Shown here: positions 1-8,176 of the stretch, in pieces
Layout of the letters: each line of letters starts with the position of its first letter
How positions within the stretch are numbered: position 1 is the first letter of the stretch
Assembly (NCBI RefSeq): GCF_006345815.1
Contig: NZ_VCIG01000002.1
Span: 49,382-113,381, forward strand
From: Ochrobactrum sp. CGA5
GTDB lineage: Bacteria; Pseudomonadota; Alphaproteobacteria; Rhizobiales; Rhizobiaceae
Direction of reading: 5' to 3'
Length of the DNA: 64,000 bases
Position numbers and translations under genes: made by a program
Notes under the pieces: generated by a model
Told to the model about the DNA's origin: nothing
The model's input: only the letters and a program-made list of their open reading frames with translations
Databases searched by the model: none

Positions 1-1
1 A

Positions 2-280
2 CCTTTCACCGTGTTCCGTCGTATCACCTTGCCGTTGATGATGCCGGGTCTGGTGGCAAGTGCGGCATTGTCTTTCCTTCTGTCTTTCGACGAGGTGGTG
101 ATCTCGCTCTTCATCACCGGCCCACGCATGACGACGCTGCCGGTGGAAATCTTCAACTATGTCGAAAGCCGAACCGACCCGATGACCGCTTCCATCTCGG
201 TCGTGCTTATCGCGGCGACGCTTCTCATCGTTTTCGTCATCGAACGCACGCTTGGGTTGTCTCGCACAATCGGCAAATAA
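2..280 (+). CDS. ABC transporter permease, C-terminal part (spermidine/putrescine PotC-like)
   Basis: The reading frame is open from the window edge, so this is the 3' end of a gene that starts outside. About 90 residues are visible. They contain the end of the permease EAA-loop region (FRRITLPLMMPGL) followed by hydrophobic segments (SAALSFLLSFDEVVISLFI and the last helix). The FDEVVISLFITGP stretch is typical of inner-membrane permeases of polyamine-type ABC importers. It is followed after 14-26 bases by the aldolase gene, so it probably belongs to the same operon and imports the compound that operon degrades. The substrate cannot be read from this fragment. Confidence 0.8.
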   Translation, partial: PFTVFRRITLPLMMPGLVASAALSFLLSFDEVVISLFITGPRMTTLPVEIFNYVESRTDPMTASISVVLIAATLLIVFVIERTLGLSRTIGK

Positions 281-306
281 CCTCCCAACTGAAAGTGATC
301 GCAAGC

Positions 307-1041
307 ATGGAAAATATCGCCCTCTGGATGTCACAACCGCATTTCAGTTATCTCGAAATTGCCAGGACCTGCGGCTTCTCGTCCTTCGTCTTGGAACTTG
401 AACACGGAACCTTCGATCTGTCGACGCTGGACCAGTTTCTGGCTTTTACCAAGGCGCACGGTCTCTTAACCTTGACCAAGGTGCTGGCACCGACGCCTGA
501 GGCCATTCAGCAGGCGCTGGACTTTGGGTCGGATGGCGTCATCGTTCCGCACATTCTCGGCGTGGATCATGCGCATCAAGTTACGAAAGCTGCAAAGTAC
601 CCGCTGGTTGGTACGCGTTCTTATACTGGCGGTCGCATTTTCGGCTATAACCGCCCGGCGACGGACGCCTTCGATAAAGAGAACAAGCGCACCAAATGCT
701 TCGCGATGATCGAGACGGCGGAAAGCCTGGCCGATGTTGAGAAAATCGTTGCGCTCGAGACGGTCGACGGCTTGTTTCCTGGCCCTTCGGATCTAGCGCT
801 CGCGCGCGGCCGGGGAGCCTATGCATTCAATGATGATGACAAGGCGGATCTGCGTCGCTGCGCGGCCGCTGCGCGCGCTGCCGGAAAATCATGGATCATG
901 CCCGCCTGGACCGAAGCCGAACGGCGCTTCGCTCAAGACGAGGGAGCGGCGATGCTGGTCGTCGCCACCCAGAACATGACGCTTCGCCAGGGCATGCTTT
1001 CGACCGTAAACATGCTCAAAAGCGAAGCTCTGGTTGCCTGA
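307..1041 (+). CDS. HpcH/HpaI-family aldolase (4-hydroxy-2-oxoacid type)
   Basis: A 244-residue protein of the HpcH/HpaI class II aldolase family. These enzymes cleave 4-hydroxy-2-oxo acids to pyruvate and an aldehyde using a divalent metal. Visible family features are the barrel segment VLELEHGTFDL near residue 25, the GVIVPHI strand, and MIETAESLADVEKI with GLFPGPSDLALARG later (metal- and substrate-binding loops). ATG at 307 is preferred over an upstream GTG at 295; neither has a strong ribosome site. It lies between a permease fragment and a nitrilase-family gene on the same strand and is probably co-transcribed with them. The exact substrate is unknown. Confidence 0.8.
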   Translation: MENIALWMSQPHFSYLEIARTCGFSSFVLELEHGTFDLSTLDQFLAFTKAHGLLTLTKVLAPTPEAIQQALDFGSDGVIVPHILGVDHAHQVTKAAKYPLVGTRSYTGGRIFGYNRPATDAFDKENKRTKCFAMIETAESLADVEKIVALETVDGLFPGPSDLALARGRGAYAFNDDDKADLRRCAAAARAAGKSWIMPAWTEAERRFAQDEGAAMLVVATQNMTLRQGMLSTVNMLKSEALVA

Positions 1042-1084
1042 TTATTCCTGGACTGAATACCCACTCATTTGCTGGAGGAAAAAA

Positions 1085-1924
1085 ATGAAGATCAGCCTGA
1101 TCCAAACGAGCCCGCAGACTGACAAGGCAGAAAACCTGCGTATAACGCGGGAATTGATGGAAGACGCCATGCGCGCGGATTCACCGGACCTGATCGTGCT
1201 GCCCGAATATTTCGAATATTATGGTGGCAGTCCCGAGGACAAGCTTGCCGCTGCGGAGAGTGTTCCCGGCGGTCCTGCCTACAGGATGGCGCAGGACTTT
1301 GCCCGTGAGCACGAGGTGTTCGTCCATGCCGGAACCTTGATGGAAAAGGTTCCAAACGAAAAACGCATCTACAACTCCACCTTCGTCTTCAACCGCAAAG
1401 GCAAGGAGATCGCGCATTATCGCAAGATCCATATGTTCGACATCGTTGGACCAGATGGGATGGCCTATAAGGAATCCGCGACCGTCAAGCCCGGTGAGAA
1501 TGTCGTTGTCTATGACCTCGAAGGGTTCAAGATTGGTTGCGCGATCTGCTACGACATCCGCTTTGCCGAACTTTATCTGGAGCTGGAAAAGGCAGGCGCC
1601 GATGTCATCGTACTTCCTGCCGCGTTCACGCTGCAAACCGGCAAAGATCATTGGGAAGTGCTGGCGCGTGCCCGAGCCATCGAAACCCAGACCTATTTTG
1701 CCGCTTGCGGCCAGACGGGCAGTACGGTCTCGAATGGCGAGCGGCGTTATACCTATGGTCACTCGCTGGTCTGCGATCCATGGGGGCATGTCGTGGCGCG
1801 CGCATCAGATGGCGTCGGCTTTGTAACGGCACGCATCGAGCGCACGCAGATTGAGCGTGTGCGATCACTCATCCCCATGGTCAACCATCGCCGTATCGGC
1901 AAGCAGTTGCAAGCGTGTGCATAG
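1085..1924 (+). CDS. Carbon-nitrogen hydrolase (nitrilase superfamily, omega-amidase-like)
   Basis: A 279-residue cytosolic amidase. The catalytic triad is visible: Glu41 (LPEYFEYYG), Lys114 (HYRKIHMFDI) and Cys155 (CAICYDIRF). The FDI after the lysine and CYDIRFAELY around the cysteine resemble Nit1/Nit2-type enzymes, which hydrolyse the terminal amide of 2-oxo acid amides; the substrate here is inferred. ATG 1085 follows a good ribosome site (GGAGG, 1074-1078); an upstream in-frame start at 1034 would overlap the aldolase and is less likely. The gene sits between two aldolase-family genes, which suggests that it releases ammonia from an amide intermediate before carbon-carbon cleavage. Confidence 0.85.
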   Translation: MKISLIQTSPQTDKAENLRITRELMEDAMRADSPDLIVLPEYFEYYGGSPEDKLAAAESVPGGPAYRMAQDFAREHEVFVHAGTLMEKVPNEKRIYNSTFVFNRKGKEIAHYRKIHMFDIVGPDGMAYKESATVKPGENVVVYDLEGFKIGCAICYDIRFAELYLELEKAGADVIVLPAAFTLQTGKDHWEVLARARAIETQTYFAACGQTGSTVSNGERRYTYGHSLVCDPWGHVVARASDGVGFVTARIERTQIERVRSLIPMVNHRRIGKQLQACA

Positions 1925-1933
1925 GAGGCGCTC

Positions 1934-2599
1934 ATGTACACGATCAATCCCATGCCGGAACAGATTCCTGCCGGTGATCTCCAGCTTCTGTCGGGGGTAG
2001 AGACGGCCACCGTCGGACATTGGCGTTTCTTCGGCTTCATGCACCGCTCCATCCAACCGCTCCTTCCGAAGCGCCGTGTGGTCGGCACTGCCGTCACCAT
2101 CGCTATACCAGGACCGGATTCCACTTTGCTTCATCACGTAACCGGAATGCTCCGCCCCGGCGATATCTTGGTGGTGGACCGAATGGGTGACGACCGCTAT
2201 GCGTGCTGGGGTGGTGGTGTGACCATTGCTGCGAAGGCCTCCGGTGCAGTAGCCGGCATTGTGGATGGTCCTTGCACGGATCTGACGGAAATTGAGGATT
2301 CCGATTTTCCGATGTGGGCGAGGGGGATTTCCCCTATCACCACCCGGCTTTATGATTTGGGAGGTGGCATCAACATTCCGGTGTCCTGCGGGGGGGTCGT
2401 CGTCAATCCCGGTGATGCCATTCTCGCCGATGAGAGCGGGGTTCTGGTCCTGCCACCAGACGAAGTGAACGCGGTCGCCTCACGTGCGCTCGACATACAG
2501 GACAAAGGCAAGGCGCGCGAGGCTTCGGTGAAAGCTGGTCTCAAGCTCGGTGACGTGTCTGGTGCCACCAAGAAAATTCTCGCGCACGCGGGAAGCTGA
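1934..2599 (+). CDS. RraA-family protein (4-hydroxy-4-methyl-2-oxoglutarate aldolase-like)
   Basis: A 221-residue protein of the RraA/MenG-like fold. Members are either 4-hydroxy-4-methyl-2-oxoglutarate / 4-carboxy-4-hydroxy-2-oxoadipate aldolases and oxaloacetate decarboxylases, or RNase E inhibitors. Visible are GDILVVDRMGDDRYACWGG (the family glycine-rich region), AGIVDGPCTDLTEI and the C-terminal VVVNPGDAILADESGVLVLP strand. The start follows an AGGAGG box 4-9 bases upstream, directly after the amidase stop, so translation is closely coupled. Metabolic context favours an aldolase over an RNase regulator. This appears to be the last gene of the operon; a GC-rich inverted repeat follows at about 2607-2626, without a clear T run. 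Confidence 0.8.
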   Translation: MYTINPMPEQIPAGDLQLLSGVETATVGHWRFFGFMHRSIQPLLPKRRVVGTAVTIAIPGPDSTLLHHVTGMLRPGDILVVDRMGDDRYACWGGGVTIAAKASGAVAGIVDGPCTDLTEIEDSDFPMWARGISPITTRLYDLGGGINIPVSCGGVVVNPGDAILADESGVLVLPPDEVNAVASRALDIQDKGKAREASVKAGLKLGDVSGATKKILAHAGS

Positions 2600-2781
2600 T
2601 CTGATGCGGGCCAGTTCCGACCGGCCCCGATCATTTGTGGGCTGGAATATGACGATTCTCTTATTTTCATCCCGTAAGTGTCTTAGAAGGAAAAGACGAA
2701 TCTGGTTACCCGAAGCGCAATAAGGGACCTCAAGAAATACAGGCGCGCGGGTGATTGAAATGGGAAGGAACACGCCCGTCT

Positions 2782-3705
2782 ATGAATATCCGTTTTCTGG
2801 AAACGGTGATCTGGTTGTCGGAACTGCGTAATTTCCGGGCGACGGCGGCTCGCCTCAACATGACGCCAGCGGCAATATCCAATCGCATCGGCGCCATGGA
2901 GCAGGAATTGGGTTTCCGGCTCTTCGACCGCGATGCCCGCGACGTAAATCTGACGGTCGAAGGCGAAGCTTTTGTTGAAGGTGCGCGCGATGTCGTGCGC
3001 CGTTACCATAACTTGGTGGAAAGCCTGAGCCCGCAAAATGGGCTTGAGGGAACACTGAAGATCGGCATTGTTCCTAGCCTCGCGATGACCATATTGCCAG
3101 GCATCCTCGATATTGTCCGTCAGCGCTACCCGCAAATACGCATCTCGATCACGACCTCGTCTTCAAAAGGGATCGTGCAGAAGCTGGAGCAGCGGGAGCT
3201 GGATATCGTTTTTGCCATCAAGCCCGTGCCTTCGCCCAACTTGCGTATCGTCGACATATGTACTTTCGGCATGTTTTGGATATCACGCAGCAATCAGTTT
3301 CCCGGGGGAGCCGAGGACGTTCTGTCACGCGATGATCTGCTCGGCTGCAACCTCATTTCCTATGAAAGCGGTTCCTATAACTATCAGCAGATCATCAATT
3401 ATTTCACGGAGGAGCGCCTCAAGGATGCGACCGTCCACTACTCCAATTCCCTTACCACGACGATCAACATGATTTCGGCAGGTGTCGGAATTTCCGTCAT
3501 TCCTCCGGTAGTGATCCAGAAAGAGCTTCGGACGGGAGAACTGCAGGTGCTGAACACCAATGCCGTTTTTCCGGCTACGAGCTATAGCGCGATTTGTATG
3601 GAGAGCGCAGCAACGCGCCTGGTCACGCTTGTGGCCAATATAGCCCGCGAAGCCGGGCGCAATTTCAGCGAAAATTTCAGCGATAGTCTAGCTTATCAGG
3701 ATTAG
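2782..3705 (+). CDS. LysR-family transcriptional regulator
   Basis: A 307-residue regulator. The N-terminal winged helix-turn-helix spans about residues 1-60 (FLETVIWLSELRNFRATAARL then TPAAISNRIGAMEQELG). The rest is a periplasmic-binding-like effector domain starting near GTLKIGIVPSLAM. ATG 2782 is chosen because it gives the standard LysR N-terminus; the frame continues upstream to 2755. It is downstream of the aldolase-amidase-RraA operon on the same strand with its own 180-base leader, and is the obvious candidate for its regulator. The inducer is unknown. Confidence 0.85.
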   Translation: MNIRFLETVIWLSELRNFRATAARLNMTPAAISNRIGAMEQELGFRLFDRDARDVNLTVEGEAFVEGARDVVRRYHNLVESLSPQNGLEGTLKIGIVPSLAMTILPGILDIVRQRYPQIRISITTSSSKGIVQKLEQRELDIVFAIKPVPSPNLRIVDICTFGMFWISRSNQFPGGAEDVLSRDDLLGCNLISYESGSYNYQQIINYFTEERLKDATVHYSNSLTTTINMISAGVGISVIPPVVIQKELRTGELQVLNTNAVFPATSYSAICMESAATRLVTLVANIAREAGRNFSENFSDSLAYQD

Positions 3706-3874
3706 GATCGTTCTGTTATGCCGGTGTCTGGCTCTTAGGCGAAAATCATCATTGCAACTCATCACTCCAATGAAGGAGTAAGGCAGTCCCCAACCAGATA
3801 GCGCGAATTCGCTGGCAAGTTGACGCCAAACCACATCATTTCTGGTGTGCTACGCGGTCAGTCAAGTTATCGTG
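3706..3874. other. Intergenic spacer with one copy of a 16-bp repeat
   Basis: No gene is seen. Positions 3814-3829 hold GGCAAGTTGACGCCAA, which recurs exactly at 4235-4250 on the other side of the two small minus-strand reading frames. Nothing else is recognised. Confidence 0.5.
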
Positions 3875-3967
3875 TTATTTCTTATGGGTCTCGATCCAGG
3901 TAATGCCAACGACGACAGCACTGACGGCCAGGATAGCTGTTATCTCAATCCAAAAAATCAACTGCAT
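3875..3967 (-). CDS. Putative 30-residue single-span membrane microprotein
   Basis: A very short frame reading MQLIFWIEITAILAVSAVVV then GITWIETHKK. It has one continuous hydrophobic segment (residues 3-23) and a short charged C-terminus (ETHKK), as in small inner-membrane regulators. A near-perfect ribosome site, GGAGG, lies 7-8 bases before the ATG, which is the main reason to believe it. It lies downstream of glpV on the same strand. No family is recognised; it does not match CydX or KdpF as I know them. Confidence 0.5.
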   Translation of the reverse strand: MQLIFWIEITAILAVSAVVVGITWIETHKK

Positions 3968-4011
3968 GGCGATATCCTCCAGCATGGTTAACAAACAACT
4001 AATGAAAAGGT

Positions 4012-4182
4012 TCATTCGCTAGGATGTTGTTCATGCTCCTCTCTACGGAGCCAGCTGATCAGGTCAATGCCGCGATCGCATGAGCGGAGGCACGGGGGCG
4101 GCGCTATCCAAATGACTTCATGCGCGATTTCTGCGTCCTTGGATATCACGACAACAGGTCTGTGGCTCTTGCTAGGCTTCAC
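4012..4182 (-). CDS. Small hypothetical frame (56 aa) downstream of glpV
   Basis: A GTG-started frame of 56 codons ending DRGIDLISWLRREEHEQHPSE. Composition looks protein-like, with a charged amphipathic C-terminus, but the start has only a weak upstream purine stretch (GGCGGG) and no family is recognised. It lies 116 bases after the glpV stop and before the 30-residue membrane microprotein. It could be a remnant or chance. Confidence 0.25.
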   Translation of the reverse strand: MKPSKSHRPVVVISKDAEIAHEVIWIAPPPCLRSCDRGIDLISWLRREEHEQHPSE

Positions 4183-4234
4183 GTCCCGCCAGAGGAATTG
4201 TCGCTATTTTCGGTTCACATGGTGTTGCCGCTAC

Positions 4235-4250
4235 GGCAAGTTGACGCCAA
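4235..4250 (+). repeat. 16-bp direct repeat, second copy
   Basis: GGCAAGTTGACGCCAA, identical to 3814-3829, 421 bp apart. The pair brackets the two small minus-strand frames. It could be a regulator site or the scar of a small insertion. Confidence 0.5.
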
Positions 4251-4297
4251 TAGCCGGTCGGCACAATAGGCCGACCGACCAAGCTTGCGCGCAGGCT

Positions 4298-6019
4298 TTA
4301 TTTCTGCCAGCTCTTGACCAGTTCGTCGTAATTGACGGTGACCGGCTTCTCCTTCTCGTTTTCGATTTTCAGTTGAGGAGCGAGGTTGCCCTTGGAAACG
4401 GCATCCTTGTTCCAATACTCAATATCGTGTTCCTCGGCGAGTTTTGGCCCGATGTCGCCCTGAACCCCTGCGCGCTCCAGACGCGAGAGAACTTTTTCTT
4501 GTTCGGCGCAAAGCGAATCCATTGCTTCTTGCGCCGTTTTTGCACCCGACGACGCATCGCCGATCGCTTGCCACCATAGCTGAGCCAGCTTGGGATAGTC
4601 AGGAACGTTGGTGCCGGTTGGTGACCACTGCACTCGAGCCGGAGAACGATAGAATTCGACCAGACCGCCGAGTTTTGGTGCGCGATCCGTGAAGCTCGGG
4701 TGATGGATCGTTGAATCACGGATGAAAGTTAGCCCCACATGGCTCTTTTTCACATCGACCGTCTTGGAGGTGACGAACTGTGCATATAGCCAAGCGGCCT
4801 TGGCGCGATCATCCGGTGTGGACTTCATCAGTGTCCAGGAACCGACATCCTGATAGCCAAGCTTCATGCCGTCCTTCCAGTAAACACCGTGCGGGGAAGG
4901 AGCAACGCGCCATTTTGGCGTTCCATCCTCGTTCACAACCGGAAGGCCAGGTTTCGCCATATCGGCGGTGAAAGCGGTGTACCAGAATATCTGCTGGGCG
5001 ATGTTGCCCTGTGAGGGAACGGGCCCCGATTCAGAGAAGGTCATGCCCTGGGCCTCCGCCGGAGCATAGGCCTTGATCCAGTCGAGGTATTTCTGGATAG
5101 CGTAGACTGAAGCCGGTCCGTTGGTGTCGCCGCCGCGTGCTACGCACGAACCGACCGGACGAGATTGGTCATCGACCTTGATGCCCCATTCGTCGACCGG
5201 CAGACCGTTGGGCAGGCCCTTGTCCCCATTACCGGCCATGGAAAGCCACGCATCGGTAAAGCGCCAGCCCAGTGAGGGGTCCTTCTTGCCATAGTCCATA
5301 TGGCCGTAAACCTTCTTGCCGTCAACTTCACGACCGGTGAAGAACTCGGCAATATCCTCATATGCCGACCAGTTGACCGGAACGCCAAGGTCATAACCGT
5401 ACTTGGCTTTGAAATCGGCCTTGTTCTTTTCGTCGTTAAACCAGTCGTAACGAAACCAATAAAGGTTCGCGAATTGCTGGTCGGGAAGCTGATAGAGCTT
5501 CTTATCCGGTGCGGTCGTGAACTTGCTGCCGATGAAATCATCGAGATCGAGGCCCGGATTGGTAACCTCCTTGCCTTCATTGGCCATGAAGTCGGTGAGG
5601 TTGCGGACCTGCTGATACCGCCAGTGCGTTCCAATCAGGTCGGAGTCGTTGACCCAGCCGTCATAAAGGTTCTGGCCGGTCTGCATCTGTGTCTGGATTT
5701 TTTCGACGACGTCCCCTTCCTGAATGAGGTCGTGCGTGACCTTTATGCCTGTGATGGCGGTAAATGCGGGCGCCAGCACCTTGGATTCATAATCGTGGGT
5801 GGTCAGGGACTCAGAAACAACCTTGATGTCCATGCCCTGGAAAGGCTTGGCGGCATCGATGAACCATTGCATTTCCTTTTCCTGATCGGCGCGCGAAAGG
5901 GATGAAAGCTCACCGATTTCCTTGTCGAGAAATTGCTTTGCCTCGTCCATTCCCGCTGAAGCGGCGCCTGTCATTGCCAGCACGATGAGTGCCGTAGTTG
6001 TCATTAGATGCCGTCGCAT
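4298..6019 (-). CDS. glpV: Glycerol ABC transporter, periplasmic substrate-binding protein GlpV
   Basis: A 573-residue secreted binding protein, long for its class as rhizobial GlpV proteins are. A signal peptide covers residues 1-22 (ALIVLAMTGAASA then GMDEAK). The mature part has the family segments DIKVVSESLTTHDYESKV, NLYDGWVNDSDLIGTHW and LYQLPDQQFANLYWFRYDWF. ATG 6019 is chosen because GGAGG sits just upstream and it begins the signal peptide; the frame runs on to 6205 without a better start. It is the last gene of the glpSTPQUV operon and delivers glycerol to GlpP/GlpQ. Assignment rests on gene order plus recognition of this family. Confidence 0.85.
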   Translation of the reverse strand: MRRHLMTTTALIVLAMTGAASAGMDEAKQFLDKEIGELSSLSRADQEKEMQWFIDAAKPFQGMDIKVVSESLTTHDYESKVLAPAFTAITGIKVTHDLIQEGDVVEKIQTQMQTGQNLYDGWVNDSDLIGTHWRYQQVRNLTDFMANEGKEVTNPGLDLDDFIGSKFTTAPDKKLYQLPDQQFANLYWFRYDWFNDEKNKADFKAKYGYDLGVPVNWSAYEDIAEFFTGREVDGKKVYGHMDYGKKDPSLGWRFTDAWLSMAGNGDKGLPNGLPVDEWGIKVDDQSRPVGSCVARGGDTNGPASVYAIQKYLDWIKAYAPAEAQGMTFSESGPVPSQGNIAQQIFWYTAFTADMAKPGLPVVNEDGTPKWRVAPSPHGVYWKDGMKLGYQDVGSWTLMKSTPDDRAKAAWLYAQFVTSKTVDVKKSHVGLTFIRDSTIHHPSFTDRAPKLGGLVEFYRSPARVQWSPTGTNVPDYPKLAQLWWQAIGDASSGAKTAQEAMDSLCAEQEKVLSRLERAGVQGDIGPKLAEEHDIEYWNKDAVSKGNLAPQLKIENEKEKPVTVNYDELVKSWQK

Positions 6020-6120
6020 GTTGATCCTCCCAAAGCTTGCGAGTGCATATCGACTTTCGGGCACGGTATGTCCCCCGAGCCCACTACTGCATGAAGCGGA
6101 GATATTCCGCTTCGGACTTC

Positions 6121-6414
6121 TTATACAAAGCGGAACACGCCAATGGCGTAGACCACTGAAAGGGCTACAGCCCACCATAGGTTTGGACCAACCAGTCCAA
6201 GCCATGCCAGATTGATGAATGCGCTGCCGAGCAGCGAGACGAATAAACGGTCACCGCGTGTCGTCTCGAACCCCAGGATACCGTTGCGTGGTGCCCCTCC
6301 GCGGGAAGCATATTCCCATACGCCCATGCCAAGGAGCAGGGCGGCAATACTGCAGAAAAAAGTTGCGGTTTGCCAAGTCCAGGCCATCCATGAGAAATCA
6401 GGCATATGAAACAT
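6121..6414 (-). CDS. glpU: GlpU-type small membrane protein (DUF2160)
   Basis: A 97-residue inner-membrane protein with three hydrophobic segments (WQTATFFCSIAALLLGMGVW, LFVSLLGSAFINLAWLGLVG and WWAVALSVVYAIGVFRF). It matches the small DUF2160 protein found in rhizobial glycerol ABC operons between the second permease and the binding protein. ATG 6414 starts one base after the glpQ stop; longer in-frame starts would overlap glpQ. Its role in transport is not established; I infer an accessory or stabilising subunit. Confidence 0.8.
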   Translation of the reverse strand: MFHMPDFSWMAWTWQTATFFCSIAALLLGMGVWEYASRGGAPRNGILGFETTRGDRLFVSLLGSAFINLAWLGLVGPNLWWAVALSVVYAIGVFRFV

Positions 6415-6415
6415 G

Positions 6416-7306
6416 TCACACCCTCCCCAACGCGAAGCCCTTGGCGATGTAATTTCGGACAAACCAGATCACCAGCGCGCCGGGTATCAGTGTGAGAACA
6501 CCGGCTGCAGCAAGGAGGCCCCAGTCCATTCCTGCAGCCGATACGGTGCGTGTCATCGTGGCTGCGATGGGCTTTGCGTCTGTGGTCGTGAGGGTGCGTG
6601 CTATCAACAACTCGACCCATGAGAACATGAAGCAGAAGAAGGCTGCCACCCCGATGCCGGACGCGATCAGGGGCATAAAAATTTTCACAAAGAATTTTGG
6701 AAACGAATAGCCATCAATATAGGCTGTCTCGTCTATTTCTTTCGGTACGCCGGACATGAAGCCTTCCAGAATCCACACCGCCAGCGGCACGTTGAAAAGA
6801 CAATGCGCCAGTGCAACCGCGATATGCGTATCAATGAGCCCGAATGCTGAATAGAGTTGGAAGAACGGCAAGGCGAACACCGCTGGAGGCGCCATGCGGT
6901 TTGTCAGGAGCCAGAAGAACAGGTGTTTGTCCCCCAGGAAGCGGTAACGCGAAAATGCATAAGCCGCAGGTAGCGCTACCGCAACCGAGATTACCATATT
7001 CATGACCACATAGATGATCGAGTTGATATAGCCTGAATACCAGGCGGAGTCGGTGAATATGGCGCGATAGTTCTGAAGTGTTGGCTCATGCGGAAACAGC
7101 GTCAGCGACGTCAGTATCTCCTGATTGGTCTTGAAGCTCATATTGATGAGCCAGTAGATCGGTACCAGAAGCAATATGATGTAGATGGTCGGTATCAGCC
7201 AGCCGAGCCGTGAAGTTTCGCGTCTGCTTGATCGCCGCCTGGCAGTGTTTGCAACCGGCGTAATCGCATCCACGCCGCCCACAGAGGCTCCTTGTACGAC
7301 ATTCAT
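6416..7306 (-). CDS. glpQ: Glycerol ABC transporter permease GlpQ
   Basis: A 296-residue MalG-type permease. Six membrane spans are predicted: the first is LGWLIPTIYIILLLVPIYWL near residue 35. The cytoplasmic EAA loop follows PLAVWILEGF (EIDETAYIDGYSFPKFFVKIFMPLI) and contacts the ATPases. The gene is separated from glpP by a single base, showing tight translational coupling. It forms a heterodimeric channel with GlpP. Confidence 0.85.
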   Translation of the reverse strand: MNVVQGASVGGVDAITPVANTARRRSSRRETSRLGWLIPTIYIILLLVPIYWLINMSFKTNQEILTSLTLFPHEPTLQNYRAIFTDSAWYSGYINSIIYVVMNMVISVAVALPAAYAFSRYRFLGDKHLFFWLLTNRMAPPAVFALPFFQLYSAFGLIDTHIAVALAHCLFNVPLAVWILEGFMSGVPKEIDETAYIDGYSFPKFFVKIFMPLIASGIGVAAFFCFMFSWVELLIARTLTTTDAKPIAATMTRTVSAAGMDWGLLAAAGVLTLIPGALVIWFVRNYIAKGFALGRV

Positions 7307-7307
7307 C

Positions 7308-8174
7308 TTACATCTCCTGATCGTGGCTGGTCATGACGGTGTAGAACACCCATGACAGCAGCAGGATGATAAGGAAGTAGATCAGTGACATGGCTGCCGC
7401 TGGTCCCAGATCGAACTGTCCCAGCGCCATCTTGACCAGATCGATCGACAGAAATGTAGTTGAATTGCCTGGCCCACCGCCGGTGACCACGAATGGCTCA
7501 GTATAGATCATGAAACTATCCATGAAACGGAGCAGAACAGCGATCAACAGAACACGTTTCATCTTTGGCAGTTGGATGTAACGGAATACTGAAAATCGTG
7601 ACGCTCCATCAATCCGAGCTGCTTGATAATAGGCATCGGGAATGGATACGAGGCTCGCATAGCACAGCAATACCACCAGGCTGGTCCAGTGCCACACGTC
7701 CATGATAATGATCGTTACCCATGCGTCGAACGGATCGTTGACGTAGTTGTAATCCAATCCCAGCCAATTGGCGTAATAGCCGAGCAAGCCGATGTCGCTG
7801 CGTCCAAAGACCTGCCAGATCGTGCCGACGACGTTCCACGGGATCAGCAGGGGTAGCGCCATCGTAACGAGGCATACCGGTACCCAGAACCCCTTTTTGG
7901 GCATGTTGAGCGCAATCAGGATACCGAGAGGTATCTGAATGGCCAGAACGATGAACGAAAAAATGAGGTTGCGCCCGAGTGCGTTCCAGAAACGACCGGA
8001 GTGAAGAATCTGTTCAAACCAGTCCGTTCCAGCCCAGAAAAACTGATTATTGCCGAACGTATCCTGTACTGAATAATTCACCACGGTCATTAGCGGTATG
8101 ACGGCGGAAAAGGCGACCAGCACCAACACAGGTAGGACCATGAACCAGGCTTTGTTGTTCCAGCTCTTCTCCAT
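7308..8174 (-). CDS. glpP: Glycerol ABC transporter permease GlpP
   Basis: A 288-residue MalF-type permease. The first span is VLPVLVLVAFSAVIPLMTVV at the N-terminus, and five more follow. The EAA loop is YYQAARIDGASRFSVFRYIQ then LPKMKRVLL. It starts 2 bases after the glpT stop in the same operon and pairs with GlpQ. Confidence 0.85.
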   Translation of the reverse strand: MEKSWNNKAWFMVLPVLVLVAFSAVIPLMTVVNYSVQDTFGNNQFFWAGTDWFEQILHSGRFWNALGRNLIFSFIVLAIQIPLGILIALNMPKKGFWVPVCLVTMALPLLIPWNVVGTIWQVFGRSDIGLLGYYANWLGLDYNYVNDPFDAWVTIIIMDVWHWTSLVVLLCYASLVSIPDAYYQAARIDGASRFSVFRYIQLPKMKRVLLIAVLLRFMDSFMIYTEPFVVTGGGPGNSTTFLSIDLVKMALGQFDLGPAAAMSLIYFLIILLLSWVFYTVMTSHDQEM

Positions 8175-8176
8175 GG

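Noticed and set aside
2605..2630. Rho-independent terminator after the RraA gene
   Set aside because: A GGGCC/GGCCC stem exists but there is no T run after it on the plus strand, so it was left as a remark only.
4067..4579. 170-aa plus-strand frame across the end of glpV
   Set aside because: It runs antisense through the glpV coding sequence, has no ribosome site and no recognisable domain.
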